Position numbers and translations under genes: made by a program. A DNA stretch of 64,000 nucleotides, from contig SVOJ01000003.1 of the NCBI GenBank assembly GCA_015066385.1, positions 181,028-245,027 of the forward strand, read 5' to 3'. Position 1 is the stretch's first letter, and each line of letters opens with the position of its first letter. Positions 16,698-25,473 of this stretch are shown one piece after another. Source of the DNA: Oscillospiraceae bacterium (GTDB taxonomy: Bacteria > Bacillota > Clostridia > Oscillospirales > Acutalibacteraceae). The notes under the pieces are model-generated. The model searched no databases and was not told the DNA's origin. It saw only the letters and a program-made list of their open reading frames with translations.

Positions 16698-16947
16698 ATT
16701 TTTTATAAACCGGTTCAAACAAAAGCGCAAAGAAAAAACCCAACCCCAAAACGGATTTTATATTTTCAATAAGAACTTCAAAATACCACATACTTATGTA
16801 ATACTCTTCAGTTCTTCCTGCTGCCAATGCAAAATACATGGCGCCAACAACCAACAAAAATACGATTGCCGCCATGATTTTCATTATTTTCTTTGATACC
16901 GGATTGAAATCCGACAAAAAATCAAAAAACTCATTCAGCGTTTTCAT
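16684..16947 (-). CDS. Small two-helix membrane protein, unknown
   Basis: An 87-residue protein with two clear membrane helices (IMKIMAAIVFLLVVGAMYFALAAG and NIKSVLGLGFFFALLFEP) joined by an aromatic-rich loop. I do not recognise the family. The ATG at 16945-16947 is chosen because AAAGGTGA lies five bases upstream; two earlier in-frame ATGs overlap that site. The 3' end overlaps the end of trmO by 14 bases on the opposite strand. The strong ribosome binding site and membrane topology support a real gene. Confidence 0.6.
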   Translation of the reverse strand: MKTLNEFFDFLSDFNPVSKKIMKIMAAIVFLLVVGAMYFALAAGRTEEYYISMWYFEVLIENIKSVLGLGFFFALLFEPVYKKFTVE

Positions 16948-17104
16948 TACCATCACCTTTTCTACATTAACAAAATTTAAGCTTATTTGCAATGTAAAAT
17001 ATATGGAAATTTAAACGCTACAAATTGACATTTTTTTTATTTTCTGATTGCAAGTAACAATATCTTGTGCTATAATAAGCCCAATAAATGAAGGTGGTAA
17101 CATT

Positions 17105-17560
17105 ATGAGATGTCCGTTTTGTGCTTACAGTGAAAGCAAAGTTATAGACTCCCGCCCTGCCGATGATGGCCAGAAGATCCGCCGTCGCAGAGAATGCATG
17201 CAATGCGCAAAAAGGTTTACAACTTACGAAGCCATTGAAAGCATGCCTGTTATTGTTGTAAAGCGCGACAAATCAAGACAGGTATTTGATCGTAATAAAC
17301 TGCTCAGCGGTATGCTCAGGGCCTGCGTAAAACGCCCCGTAACCCTTGAAGTGCTTGAATCAGCCATTGATGAAATTGAAACAAATCTTCAGAATTCTCT
17401 GGACAGAGAAATCAATTCCACACAGTTGGGCGAATTGACTCTGCAAAAACTCAAGGATATTGATGAAATTGCCTACGTTCGTTTTGCCTCGGTTTATCGA
17501 GATTTCAAAGATATCGATTCTTTCCTTGATGAATTGAATAATTTACGCAAGAACAAATAA
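17105..17560 (+). CDS. nrdR: Transcriptional repressor NrdR
   Basis: A 151-residue regulator of ribonucleotide reductase genes. The zinc ribbon has Cys3, Cys6, Cys31 and Cys34 (MRCPFCAY, RRECMQCAKRF), and the ATP-cone domain follows from about residue 49 (VVKRDKSRQVFDRNKLLSGMLRACVKRPV). NrdR senses ATP/dATP and binds NrdR boxes. The start is the ATG at 17105 behind GAAGGTGG; the open frame continues 5' but without a site. No ribonucleotide reductase gene is in the window. Confidence 0.96.
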   Translation: MRCPFCAYSESKVIDSRPADDGQKIRRRRECMQCAKRFTTYEAIESMPVIVVKRDKSRQVFDRNKLLSGMLRACVKRPVTLEVLESAIDEIETNLQNSLDREINSTQLGELTLQKLKDIDEIAYVRFASVYRDFKDIDSFLDELNNLRKNK

Positions 17561-17565
17561 CAAAA

Positions 17566-17589
17566 AGAGCCGATTTAAACATCGGCTCT
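17566..17589 (+). terminator. Hairpin after nrdR
   Basis: AGAGCCGAT and ATCGGCTCT pair perfectly around a 6-base loop, 6 bases after the nrdR stop. The following stretch is only moderately T-rich, so termination may be weak. Confidence 0.55.
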
Positions 17590-17609
17590 ATTCATATTTA
17601 TCGTTTTTT

Positions 17610-17662
17610 GTAAGTACGGTGCAAAACTGTCTAACAATGCGCTGCCTTTAATTCGTACTTAC
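17610..17662 (+). repeat. Long-range inverted repeat before proC
   Basis: GTAAGTACG at 17610-17618 and CGTACTTAC at 17654-17662 are perfect complements that enclose 35 bases, 33 bases upstream of the proC start. It could be a structured leader or an operator; no known riboswitch consensus was recognised. Confidence 0.45.
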
Positions 17663-17694
17663 TATACTTTACAATAATAAAAGGAGTGTTTTTT

Positions 17695-18501
17695 ATGACA
17701 ATCGGCTTTATCGGTTGCGGAAACATGGCACAGCCCATCATCAGAAGTATTATTGAAAAAGGGATGTATCAGAAAAAAGAGGTCTGCATTTATGATACGG
17801 ATGCTGAAAAACTGAACACTTTCTGTTCAGCAAACGGTACCATTGCAATGCAGAATGAAGAAGAAATCATCCGTTCCTGCGAAACCGTTTTTCTTTGTAT
17901 CAAACCGCAAGGCTTTGCAGATCTGCTGACAAGAACAAAAGATTCTTTTGTTACGAGCGATCCGTTTGTTGTGTCCATTGCCGCAGGTAAAGAAATTGCT
18001 TTCATTGAAAATTACCTCTCCCCTGCACTTCGCATCGGCAGAGTATTTCCGAATCTGAATGCAAGTGTATGTCAATCAGCTTCGGCATATTGCATCAATG
18101 CCACCTGCACCAAAACAGAAAAAGAATTACTTGGCAACATCGTTTCCTGCTTCGGTACGGCACTGTTTTATCCGGAAGCCTTGTTTTCACAGTTCGGCGT
18201 GCTCGGCGGATGCTCCCCCGCTTACACATTTATGTATATTGATTCTCTTGCCAAGGCGGCAGAAAGAAACGGGGTCTCAAAAGAAATTGCACGCGCCACC
18301 GCAATTCAGGCCGTTCTGGGAAGTGCTTTGTATATGCAAGAATCTGGCATGGATCCTGCAATTCTGATTGACCGTGTCTGTTCAAAGGGTGGCACAACCA
18401 TTGAAGGTGTCACCGCCTTGCGCAATGCTAATCTTCCGGACATCATCTGCAATGCTTATGAAGCATCCCTGCATCGAGACAAAGAATTATGTCAAAATTA
18501 A
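17695..18501 (+). CDS. proC: Pyrroline-5-carboxylate reductase
   Basis: A 268-residue enzyme for the last step of proline synthesis, reducing pyrroline-5-carboxylate with NAD(P)H. The N-terminal Rossmann motif is MTIGFIGCGNMAQPII; the C-terminal dimer domain carries the family signature LGGCSPAYTFMYIDSLAKAAERNGVSKEIARATAIQAVLGSA and KGGTTIEGVTAL. The ATG at 17695 is preferred; it follows AGGAG by 9 bases, while a GTG three codons earlier overlaps the ribosome binding site. It has its own upstream region with an inverted repeat. Confidence 0.94.
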   Translation: MTIGFIGCGNMAQPIIRSIIEKGMYQKKEVCIYDTDAEKLNTFCSANGTIAMQNEEEIIRSCETVFLCIKPQGFADLLTRTKDSFVTSDPFVVSIAAGKEIAFIENYLSPALRIGRVFPNLNASVCQSASAYCINATCTKTEKELLGNIVSCFGTALFYPEALFSQFGVLGGCSPAYTFMYIDSLAKAAERNGVSKEIARATAIQAVLGSALYMQESGMDPAILIDRVCSKGGTTIEGVTALRNANLPDIICNAYEASLHRDKELCQN

Positions 18502-18530
18502 AATAAAAATAAAAATATTTAAAAAAAGAC

Positions 18531-18559
18531 TTGTACTTTGCAGAAATTTATAATATAAT
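18531..18559 (+). promoter_or_regulatory. SigA-type promoter of the foldase gene
   Basis: TTGTAC (18531-18536), 17 bases, TATAAT (18554-18559). An A-tract (TTAAAAAAAGAC) lies immediately upstream, the same arrangement as before secG. Confidence 0.72.
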
Positions 18560-18621
18560 ATTTTACTGTGTGGAAATTTATTATTTCCGATCAAGTTAAA
18601 ATTGTTGAAAGGTGTATCACA

Positions 18622-20502
18622 ATGGAAAACAAAAAGACCGAAAATGATTACCGTGCAGAGAGAAAGGCAAGACTTGCCAAAAACGCTGCAAAAGGCAAAA
18701 ACAAGACTCTTGACACTTACAAATTGGTAAAGGGCGTTCTTTGTGTCATTTGTGCCGTTCTCGTTGTTGCCGCTGCAGTCGGCGTTTGCTTTGCTTATGG
18801 CATACCGCAGAGATTGCTCCCCGCTGTTACCGTCGGCGACAGAACTTATTCTATTGCAGAATATGAATATTATTATGCAACCGTCTATGGCACACATGCC
18901 CAGCAGTCTTATGAAGCCGCCCAACAGTACGGCAGCCCTGCACTGCTCGCTGCACTCGGTCAGTATGACTACTCTGTGCATCCCGAAAAGCAGAGTAAAA
19001 CCGAAGGTGAAGAAACCATCACATGGGCAGCATTCTTTGATAAATATATCATTGATATGTTCCAGACCTATGAATACTATTTTGCACAATGCAAAGAACT
19101 CGGCATCGAACTTGATGAAGTTGACATGACTGAAATTGATGAAGCTATTGCTTCCATGCAGTCTTCTGCCGATATGTACAGTGTCTCCCTGAACCGTTTC
19201 CTTGGTTCCTATTACGGCAACGGCATGACTGAAAAGCTTTACAGAGAAACGCTGAAAGATCAAAAGCTTGCTGAAAAATACCTCACACACATTGAAGAAA
19301 CCAACGAAGCAGCTGTAACAGACGAAGCCATTCAGGCTGCTTATGATGCAGATCCGACAGCATATCAGGTTGCCGATCTTCGCGTTTTCGGTTTTTCTGC
19401 TGACGGTTCTTCTGTTACCGGTGCCGAAACTGAATCCACTGAAAATACCGTTGCAGTCACTGACGGTAATGTCGCTGTCACGGATGGTAATGTTTCCGTA
19501 ACGGACGGCGATGTTGCTCCTGAAAATGAGATCCTGAAAAAGGCTGAAGAATTCTGCAACCGTATCACTGACGAACAGTCCTTCATTGATCTTGCTGTTG
19601 AATATGCAACTGAAGCAGACAAGGAAACTTTCAAGAATGAATCCGCAACCGTGGTAAATGCCATCAGCAAATCGATCGTTTCTACAAACATTTCTGAAGA
19701 ATTGGCAGAATGGCTGTTTGCAGAGGGCAGAGCACAAGGTGACAAGCATTTTGTAGAAGCAGATGACGGCGATTACATTTATGTTGTATATGTCACAAAG
19801 CCCGCTTACCGTGAAGATCGTCCCAAAGTTGACGTTCGCCATATCCTTGTTTCCTATGAAACCGGTGTAAACCACATGGATGCGCACACGGAAGAAGGTA
19901 CCGAACACACTGCAGATGAAGCTGCCATATTTGCGGCTGATGTTGCCAAGGCAGTTGAAGAATTCGGCCTTACGGTTGATTACGATTTTGCGCTTGCACA
20001 GAATGAAAAATATACGCAGGATGTTGTAAATGCTACCTATTCCGCAACTTATGACATTTACGAAACATATCTTGAAAACGCAACCGAAACAAACTTTGCA
20101 GAGCTGGCTGACAAATACAGTGCTGACACATCTTCAACCGTAGCAACCGAAGACGGCAGCACCGGCGGCATGTATGAAGATGTAGCAAAAGGCTCCATGG
20201 TTGCAAACTTCGACAACTGGATTTATGACGAAAACAGAACAGCCGGCGATGTCGGCATTGTTCAGACGGAATACGGTTTCCACATCATTTACTTCGTTGC
20301 AGAAAACGAAAGATCAGATTGGGAAGACAGCGTTGTCGCTTCTCTTACCTCTGAAACCACCGAAACATTCAACACGATGCTTGAAGAAATTGCCGCTGAT
20401 GACAGCAATGTAAAATTCTCTGCATTCAAAAATTATGCTTACAACAAATCAATCGAACTGATTGAAAAAATCTACGGCGGCAACTATTTCACAGTTGAAT
20501 AA
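18622..20502 (+). CDS. Membrane-anchored PpiC-type peptidyl-prolyl isomerase/foldase
   Basis: A 626-residue protein with a cytoplasmic basic N-terminus (about 1-33), one membrane helix (LVKGVLCVICAVLVVAAAVGVCFAYG) and a large extracellular part. A SurA/PrsA-like N domain (about 55-230) is followed by a linker and a parvulin-type PPIase region (VDVRHILVSY at about 407, then EFAELADKYSAD-type motifs and GSTGGMYEDVAKGSMV, VGIVQTEYGFHIIYFV at about 500-560). It probably assists folding of exported proteins. The linker carries three near-perfect 7-residue repeats (VAVTDGN). The ATG at 18622 follows AAAGGTG. Function is inferred from domains; substrates are unknown. Confidence 0.8.
   Translation: MENKKTENDYRAERKARLAKNAAKGKNKTLDTYKLVKGVLCVICAVLVVAAAVGVCFAYGIPQRLLPAVTVGDRTYSIAEYEYYYATVYGTHAQQSYEAAQQYGSPALLAALGQYDYSVHPEKQSKTEGEETITWAAFFDKYIIDMFQTYEYYFAQCKELGIELDEVDMTEIDEAIASMQSSADMYSVSLNRFLGSYYGNGMTEKLYRETLKDQKLAEKYLTHIEETNEAAVTDEAIQAAYDADPTAYQVADLRVFGFSADGSSVTGAETESTENTVAVTDGNVAVTDGNVSVTDGDVAPENEILKKAEEFCNRITDEQSFIDLAVEYATEADKETFKNESATVVNAISKSIVSTNISEELAEWLFAEGRAQGDKHFVEADDGDYIYVVYVTKPAYREDRPKVDVRHILVSYETGVNHMDAHTEEGTEHTADEAAIFAADVAKAVEEFGLTVDYDFALAQNEKYTQDVVNATYSATYDIYETYLENATETNFAELADKYSADTSSTVATEDGSTGGMYEDVAKGSMVANFDNWIYDENRTAGDVGIVQTEYGFHIIYFVAENERSDWEDSVVASLTSETTETFNTMLEEIAADDSNVKFSAFKNYAYNKSIELIEKIYGGNYFTVE
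19453..19515 (+). repeat. Three 21-bp tandem repeats in the foldase linker
   Basis: Three consecutive 21-bp units encode VAVTDGN, VAVTDGN and VSVTDGD. The units differ at several third positions, so they are older than a fresh slippage event. They lie between the chaperone-like and PPIase parts. Confidence 0.75.
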
Positions 20503-20513
20503 ACAAAAAATAT

Positions 20514-20546
20514 CGGCACTGTCAAAAAAAGACAGTGCCGTGTTTT
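20514..20546. terminator. Bidirectional terminator between foldase and M20 genes
   Basis: CGGCACTGTC and GACAGTGCCG form a 10-bp stem with an A7 loop. T-rich sequence follows on the plus strand and TATTTTTTGTTT on the minus strand, so it can end both convergent genes. A second 8-bp hairpin (GGGGCTGT/ACAGCCCC, 20556-20580) lies just beyond. Confidence 0.8.
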
Positions 20547-20587
20547 ATGACAAATGGGGCTGTTGTATTTACACAGCCCCATTCATA

Positions 20588-22063
20588 TTATTCCGCAGAA
20601 AGTGTTCTGATATACATTTTAAAGAAACGAACCGCATCTGCTAACGCAGCAACCGGTACACGCTCATTCGTTCCATGTGTACAAAGAAGCAATTGTGTAT
20701 CCACAAGAAACGGAGAATAACGGTAAATATTTTCACAGACATCTTCATAATGACATGCATCTGTTCCACCCATAACCAGATATGGAGCAATAATGCTTTT
20801 CGGATTCATCTGCGAACAGATATCACGCAACGCATTAAAGCATCTTGAGTCTGTCGGAGAAATAGCAGACGGATTTTTCCAGCCGGTTTTAACCATAATT
20901 TCAGCTTTTTTGTTCTTAATGACCTGGCGAAGATGCTTTTCAACATCCTCAATCGTTTGCCCCGGATACATTCTGAAATTGACATTTACACTTGCTTTTT
21001 GCGGCAATACATTCGGTGCAGGGCTACCGCTTGCCATTGTAACTCCTGTAGTGGTGCGCACAAGGCTTGCCGCCGGCGGAATCAAAGTCATTACTTTTTG
21101 GATAACCGGCTTCAGCAACGGCAAATTGCACATAACAAGGCGCATCGGATAAGTCATTCTTCTGCCGACGGAATCAAACAATTCCATCATCATAGGCGAA
21201 AGTTCTTCTTTGAATTGATGATTTTCAATGTCCTGAATCACTCCTGCAAGTTCACCGATAGCAGAATGCTTCGGCGGTTGCGAAGAATGTCCGCCTTTTG
21301 CAGAAATTGATACTTCAACATCGGCATACCCTTTTTCAGCAACACCAATACCGGCAAGTTGTGCATCAATAACACCTTTGACATGAACGGGCAAAATGGC
21401 GCCGCCTTCATCAATAATACAGTCAAGATGAATACCGCGTTCCTTGAAATATTGACACATAACAACAGCACCGGAATATTCAGATGACATTACTTCTTCA
21501 TTATGACCGAGGCAAAGATAGACATCACGAATCGGTTCAAAGCCATCTGCAAGCAGAGCCTCAACACTTTCCATCAGCCCAATCAGATGATTCTTCATAT
21601 CAAGTGTGCCGCGTCCCCAGATAAACTCACCGTCATCAACACCATCAAAAGGAGCATATGTCCAATCCTGCAAAGTGCCGTCCGAAATCGGCACAACATC
21701 CTGATGTGCCAAGAGAGCGATGGGATCCAGATCATCACGTTTGCCCTTCCAACGGTAAAGCAAACTGCCGCGCACAGGTTCTTCAAGTGCGAGATGTTCA
21801 TGAATCAACGGATATCGTTCTTTTAAGAATGCATGGAACTCATCAAAAGGTCCCCAATTCATATCAGCGGGATCTTTTTCCGCAATTGTGGGGATTTTGA
21901 CAGCATCAGACAAATTTTTCCTAAAACGGTCAAGATCAACCGACTCCGGCACATACTGCGCAACATTCCTCTTTGCGGGCTTATATACTGCCGCACGAAC
22001 GGCATTTATACCCGCCAATGCCGCAATGGCCGCGGTTACACCGATAGCTTTTTTATTCTTCAT
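20588..22063 (-). CDS. M20 family metallopeptidase, membrane anchored
   Basis: A 491-residue M20/M25/M40 hydrolase of the carboxypeptidase/PM20D1-like type. The N-terminus (KKAIGVTAAIAALAGINAVRAAVY) is a likely membrane anchor or signal. Metal-site motifs are present: LLAHQDVVP (about 118), WGRGTLDMKN (about 150), GHNEEVMSS (about 187), IIDEGGA, and a C-terminal GGTDACHYEDV. The dimerisation insert GGHSSQPPKHSAIGELAG is intact. It probably cleaves an amide or peptide bond in an extracellular or membrane-proximal substrate. The ATG at 22063 follows AAAGGATG. It lies 17 bases after the DacF-like gene and is probably in one operon with it. Confidence 0.85.
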   Translation of the reverse strand: MKNKKAIGVTAAIAALAGINAVRAAVYKPAKRNVAQYVPESVDLDRFRKNLSDAVKIPTIAEKDPADMNWGPFDEFHAFLKERYPLIHEHLALEEPVRGSLLYRWKGKRDDLDPIALLAHQDVVPISDGTLQDWTYAPFDGVDDGEFIWGRGTLDMKNHLIGLMESVEALLADGFEPIRDVYLCLGHNEEVMSSEYSGAVVMCQYFKERGIHLDCIIDEGGAILPVHVKGVIDAQLAGIGVAEKGYADVEVSISAKGGHSSQPPKHSAIGELAGVIQDIENHQFKEELSPMMMELFDSVGRRMTYPMRLVMCNLPLLKPVIQKVMTLIPPAASLVRTTTGVTMASGSPAPNVLPQKASVNVNFRMYPGQTIEDVEKHLRQVIKNKKAEIMVKTGWKNPSAISPTDSRCFNALRDICSQMNPKSIIAPYLVMGGTDACHYEDVCENIYRYSPFLVDTQLLLCTHGTNERVPVAALADAVRFFKMYIRTLSAE

Positions 22064-22080
22064 TACAAAACATCCTTTCG

Positions 22081-23454
22081 TTATTTTTTCTTTTTCTTGT
22101 CTATTACTTCATATCCTTTAATGATACGAATTTTTTTTCCTTTGAACTTTTTTGATGATGAAAAGAAATACACATAAACACCGAACCCACCGCCGGCAAG
22201 CAACAGGATGCTTATAATGATTATAAACACGGGATGGGTGAAAAGATCCTGCAGACTTTCACTGATGAATCGTGAATAACTGCGTTCCACATCAAAGGAA
22301 GCAACAAGATCCACTCTCGCAATTTCCTCATCGGCATAATAAATTCCTGCAGTACCGAGCACATCCCCCTTGTGTACAGGCGCATCCACTTCTGTTTTTG
22401 TCAACTCCGCAATAGAGCGTATATAAACCGACTCGGAATCAATCCCCTCCGGAACGAGCGCACTGACTTCAATCATCGGCACAAGACTGACATAATCATA
22501 CTCGGCGGAATGATTCACTTTTACCTCATCCACAATGGTTGAGGTTTTAACCACAACTCGAAGTTTAACTTTATCAAAGATCCAATCGTACACGTTTGCC
22601 GTATCAACCATTGCCATATTTTCCGTATTCCCATCCTCATCATAGTCAACAGACGGACCGGCAAGAACTACAGCAAGATAAGTATAACCATCTTTCGTAG
22701 CGGTTGAAACGGCGTAACCGAGCGTATTGCTGTCCGTTGCCACCTTGCCGTTCACAACCTGTTCACAATAATAATCGGGATAATTATAATCCATGCAAAG
22801 ATTGGTCGTGTGCAAATAACGCGTTTCGTAATACTTATTGGTTGCAGGCATTTTATAGTAGTCCATACCTGCTATTTGCGCAAAATAATCACCGGTCAGG
22901 CATTTTTCATAAATCAATGCAAAGTCTTTTGCTGTGGTATATTGCTCCATATCTTCCAAGCCGTTCGGATCTGCAAAGTGTGTATTTTCACAGCCGAGTT
23001 CTGCTGCAAATTCATTCATTTTTTCAACAAAAGCAGAAATAGAATCACCACCGAAGTGATAAGCAAGTACATTACCGGCATCAGCGGCATTGGCAATCAT
23101 CATGCAATACAAAAGTTCCTGCACGGAAATCACTTCGCCGACAAGAATACCGACTCTTGTACAGGAAACGGAATCGAGAGCCCTGATCGGTGTTGCAGGA
23201 ACGGTAATCAACTGCGAATAATCATCACACAATGTTGTTACCAGATATGCAGTAACAACCTTTGCAAGTGCAGAACAGTTGACGATCTTTTCAGCATTTT
23301 TTTCATAAATAACGGTTCTGTCTGCATCAAGACTGTAAACATAAACGACATCCGATTGTGTTTCTACGGCACTTGTAAATGCCGCATCAGCAAGAAAAGA
23401 TGTCCGTGCAATCAAAATCGAAAAAATAATTAAGAAAAGTGTAAACTTTTTCAT
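22081..23454 (-). CDS. DacF-like D,D-carboxypeptidase homologue lacking catalytic motifs
   Basis: A 457-residue protein with a signal peptide, a peptidase S11-type domain (about 35-300), a further beta domain and a C-terminal membrane helix (HPVFIIIISILLLAGGGFGVYVYFF) with a Lys-rich tail. Overall alignment to DacF is clear (IYEKNAEKIV, FVEKMNEFAAELGCENTHFADPNGLE). However, the SxxK box reads A-L-A-K (residues 62-65), SxN reads N-A-A, and KTG reads K-V-A. All three active-site motifs are therefore lost and it is probably a non-catalytic cell-wall binding or regulatory protein. The start is ATG 23454; TTG at 23460 also opens the frame. Confidence 0.82.
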   Translation of the reverse strand: MKKFTLFLIIFSILIARTSFLADAAFTSAVETQSDVVYVYSLDADRTVIYEKNAEKIVNCSALAKVVTAYLVTTLCDDYSQLITVPATPIRALDSVSCTRVGILVGEVISVQELLYCMMIANAADAGNVLAYHFGGDSISAFVEKMNEFAAELGCENTHFADPNGLEDMEQYTTAKDFALIYEKCLTGDYFAQIAGMDYYKMPATNKYYETRYLHTTNLCMDYNYPDYYCEQVVNGKVATDSNTLGYAVSTATKDGYTYLAVVLAGPSVDYDEDGNTENMAMVDTANVYDWIFDKVKLRVVVKTSTIVDEVKVNHSAEYDYVSLVPMIEVSALVPEGIDSESVYIRSIAELTKTEVDAPVHKGDVLGTAGIYYADEEIARVDLVASFDVERSYSRFISESLQDLFTHPVFIIIISILLLAGGGFGVYVYFFSSSKKFKGKKIRIIKGYEVIDKKKKK

Positions 23455-23515
23455 AGACAACCACCGCCAAATGATGTATTATAATGATGATAATTTGATA
23501 ATGAGAGGATTTGCA

Positions 23516-24208
23516 ATGATATATATTACGGGCGACATACATGGAGACGAAAACCGTGTTTCAAAAAACAGGCTGAGCATGATGAAAAAAGGTGACACAC
23601 TCATTGTGTGCGGCGATTTCGGTTTTCTTTGGGATGATTCGCAAAAAGAAAGAGCGCTCAGAAAAAAATTGGAAAAACGCGATTATACAATCTGTTTCAT
23701 AGACGGAACACATGAAAACTTTTCATTATTAAACAGTTTTCCGGTTGTCGAATGGAACGGAGGATTGGCACGAAAAATCCAATCCAATATCTATCATCTC
23801 ATGCGCGGACAGATGTACACCATAGAAGGTAAGAAGATTTTCACTATGGGCGGCGGAGAGTCGCCGGATGCCGATATTCTTGAAGGTGACATCAGCGAAA
23901 ACGACAAAGCAGCCATTCCGACCGACAGAGAATTGCTAGACGGCGTGAATCGTATGGAACAAGCCGGATTTGCGTGTGATTACATCATCACCCACGAACC
24001 GCCCTCAAAAATCAAAGATTTTCTGCTTCTCGGCGAGCGCGCACCGAGCCGTATAACTGCACTGAACGCCTACTTTGATGAACTGCAGACACAATGCACA
24101 TACAAATGCTGGTATTTCGGCAGTATGCATATTGACAAATTCATTTCCGCCTCACAATGTGCTGTATTCAAAACAATCATCAACACAAGAACGGGCGAGC
24201 GGCTTTAA
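23516..24208 (+). CDS. Calcineurin-like metallophosphoesterase (variant motifs)
   Basis: A 230-residue protein of the metallophosphoesterase superfamily. Visible motifs are TGDIHGD (5-11), CGDFGFLWDD (about 33-42), FIDGTHENF, IITHEPPS and YFGSMHIDKF. The usual GNHE is GTHE and the usual GHxH is GSMH, so two metal ligands differ from the standard set; the rest of the fold is conserved. Substrate unknown. The ATG at 23516 follows AGAGG. The gene is divergent from the DacF-like gene and its stop codon abuts the stop of the convergent Fe-ADH gene with no bases between. Confidence 0.75.
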   Translation: MIYITGDIHGDENRVSKNRLSMMKKGDTLIVCGDFGFLWDDSQKERALRKKLEKRDYTICFIDGTHENFSLLNSFPVVEWNGGLARKIQSNIYHLMRGQMYTIEGKKIFTMGGGESPDADILEGDISENDKAAIPTDRELLDGVNRMEQAGFACDYIITHEPPSKIKDFLLLGERAPSRITALNAYFDELQTQCTYKCWYFGSMHIDKFISASQCAVFKTIINTRTGERL

Positions 24209-25327
24209 TTACAGCACCAACATAAGCAAACCGTCAACCGCCTCCTGTGGCGTATAGCCACCGGGGGTACGCTCAAAATTTTTGACTGCTGTTGCCCAAC
24301 GCGAACAGAAAACTTCTGCCTCTTCCCTTGTGATTTCAATATGAACATCCGTCAAAGAAGAAATAACAGCATTGATTTCATTTTTACTTGCATTAAACAA
24401 ACAACATACCGTTCTGAGTTTTTCGGGACGGTATTTTTCTGCCTTTTCAAGTAATTGCGGATGGAATGCGGTACAGGCTTTTCCGTGCGGTACATTGAAT
24501 TTTTCGGTCAAAATGTAACCTGCCGTATGCGGAAAAGCAGTTCCCGTCACATTGATGGCAAGACCTGCATACAGTGAAGCGGCATACAATTCATTGCGCA
24601 TCTGTAAATCAATTTCAGACTTTTTGTCAAACTGCAATTTTTTCAGATTTCCCCAAAGCAGATTCAGTGCTTTCAATGCAAACAATTCGGAAATATCATT
24701 TGCCGTACTTGCGAAATATGACTCCAAAGCGTGTGCATAAGCATCAAGTGCTGTTGAAACGGTAATATTATAGTCAGCAGTTACTGTATATTTTGCATCA
24801 CAAAAAGATGCAACTGCATAACAGTCTGCGCCCGAAATGCTCTTCTTGAATCCATTGGAATCCGACAACACGGAAACACCCGTTACTTCACTGCCCGTAC
24901 CGGCTGTTGTGCCGACAAGATACACCGGTAAATGTTTTGCAGGAACATTTCTTGTATAAATCGACTCGCAATCAAGATTTTCATCGGCGGCAAAAATTGC
25001 AACCGCCTTGGATGCATCCTGTGCCGAGCCGCCACCGATACCGACAACAAAATCAACCCCGAAATCACGGGCAAGTTTTCCCGCTTCATAACAGGATTCA
25101 ACCGTTGGATTTTCATTTATATCTGAAAAAATGTAATATTCAATATGCAATTGATCCAAAACAAAACAGACATCCGTAAGCGCACCACTTTTGATAGCGC
25201 CGCTTTTGCCGGTTACCAAAAGACACTTGTTGCCTGCTTTTTTCCAGACTTCGGAATTCAATTTCACACAATTTTCGCCGCATATCACCTTTACAGGCAT
25301 AAAACTGTTGAGCATTCTCTGTTCCAT
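24209..25327 (-). CDS. Iron-containing alcohol dehydrogenase
   Basis: A 372-residue group III (Fe-type) alcohol dehydrogenase. The NAD(P) site shows GIGGGSAQDASKAVA (about 96-110) and TTAGTGSEVTGVSVL; metal ligands are suggested by LDAYAHALESY (Asp and His), AFPHTAGY and VPHGKACTAFHP. The substrate, possibly a short-chain alcohol or aldehyde or a diol, cannot be inferred from sequence alone. It is divergent from glpK, and a glycerol-related role is conceivable but unproven. The ATG at 25327 has a weak AGGGG site. A promoter lies at 25356-25384. Confidence 0.85.
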   Translation of the reverse strand: MEQRMLNSFMPVKVICGENCVKLNSEVWKKAGNKCLLVTGKSGAIKSGALTDVCFVLDQLHIEYYIFSDINENPTVESCYEAGKLARDFGVDFVVGIGGGSAQDASKAVAIFAADENLDCESIYTRNVPAKHLPVYLVGTTAGTGSEVTGVSVLSDSNGFKKSISGADCYAVASFCDAKYTVTADYNITVSTALDAYAHALESYFASTANDISELFALKALNLLWGNLKKLQFDKKSEIDLQMRNELYAASLYAGLAINVTGTAFPHTAGYILTEKFNVPHGKACTAFHPQLLEKAEKYRPEKLRTVCCLFNASKNEINAVISSLTDVHIEITREEAEVFCSRWATAVKNFERTPGGYTPQEAVDGLLMLVL

Positions 25328-25355
25328 AACACGACCCCTGCAATTTTTTCTTTAT

Positions 25356-25384
25356 ATTATAACTAAGAATATTATGAAAGTAAA
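25356..25384 (-). promoter_or_regulatory. Promoter of the Fe-ADH gene
   Basis: Minus-strand TTTACT (25379-25384), 17 bases, TATAAT (25356-25361), 29 bases before the start codon. It is about 30 bp from the divergent glpK promoter, so a shared regulator is possible. Confidence 0.6.
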
Positions 25385-25412
25385 TTGTTTTTTTAAATTT
25401 TTTAATATTTTC

Positions 25413-25441
25413 TTGACAAATGCATTGTATGAGCGTAAAAT
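25413..25441 (+). promoter_or_regulatory. Promoter of glpK
   Basis: TTGACA (25413-25418), 17 bases, TAAAAT (25436-25441), preceded by an AT-rich tract. No cre-like site was identified with confidence. Confidence 0.72.
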
Positions 25442-25473
25442 CAGTTTAATAATCTTGAAAGGCAGGGTTTAGT

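Noticed and set aside
18487..19908. 473-residue minus-strand frame
   Set aside because: It is antisense to the foldase gene, has no ribosome binding site and resembles no family.
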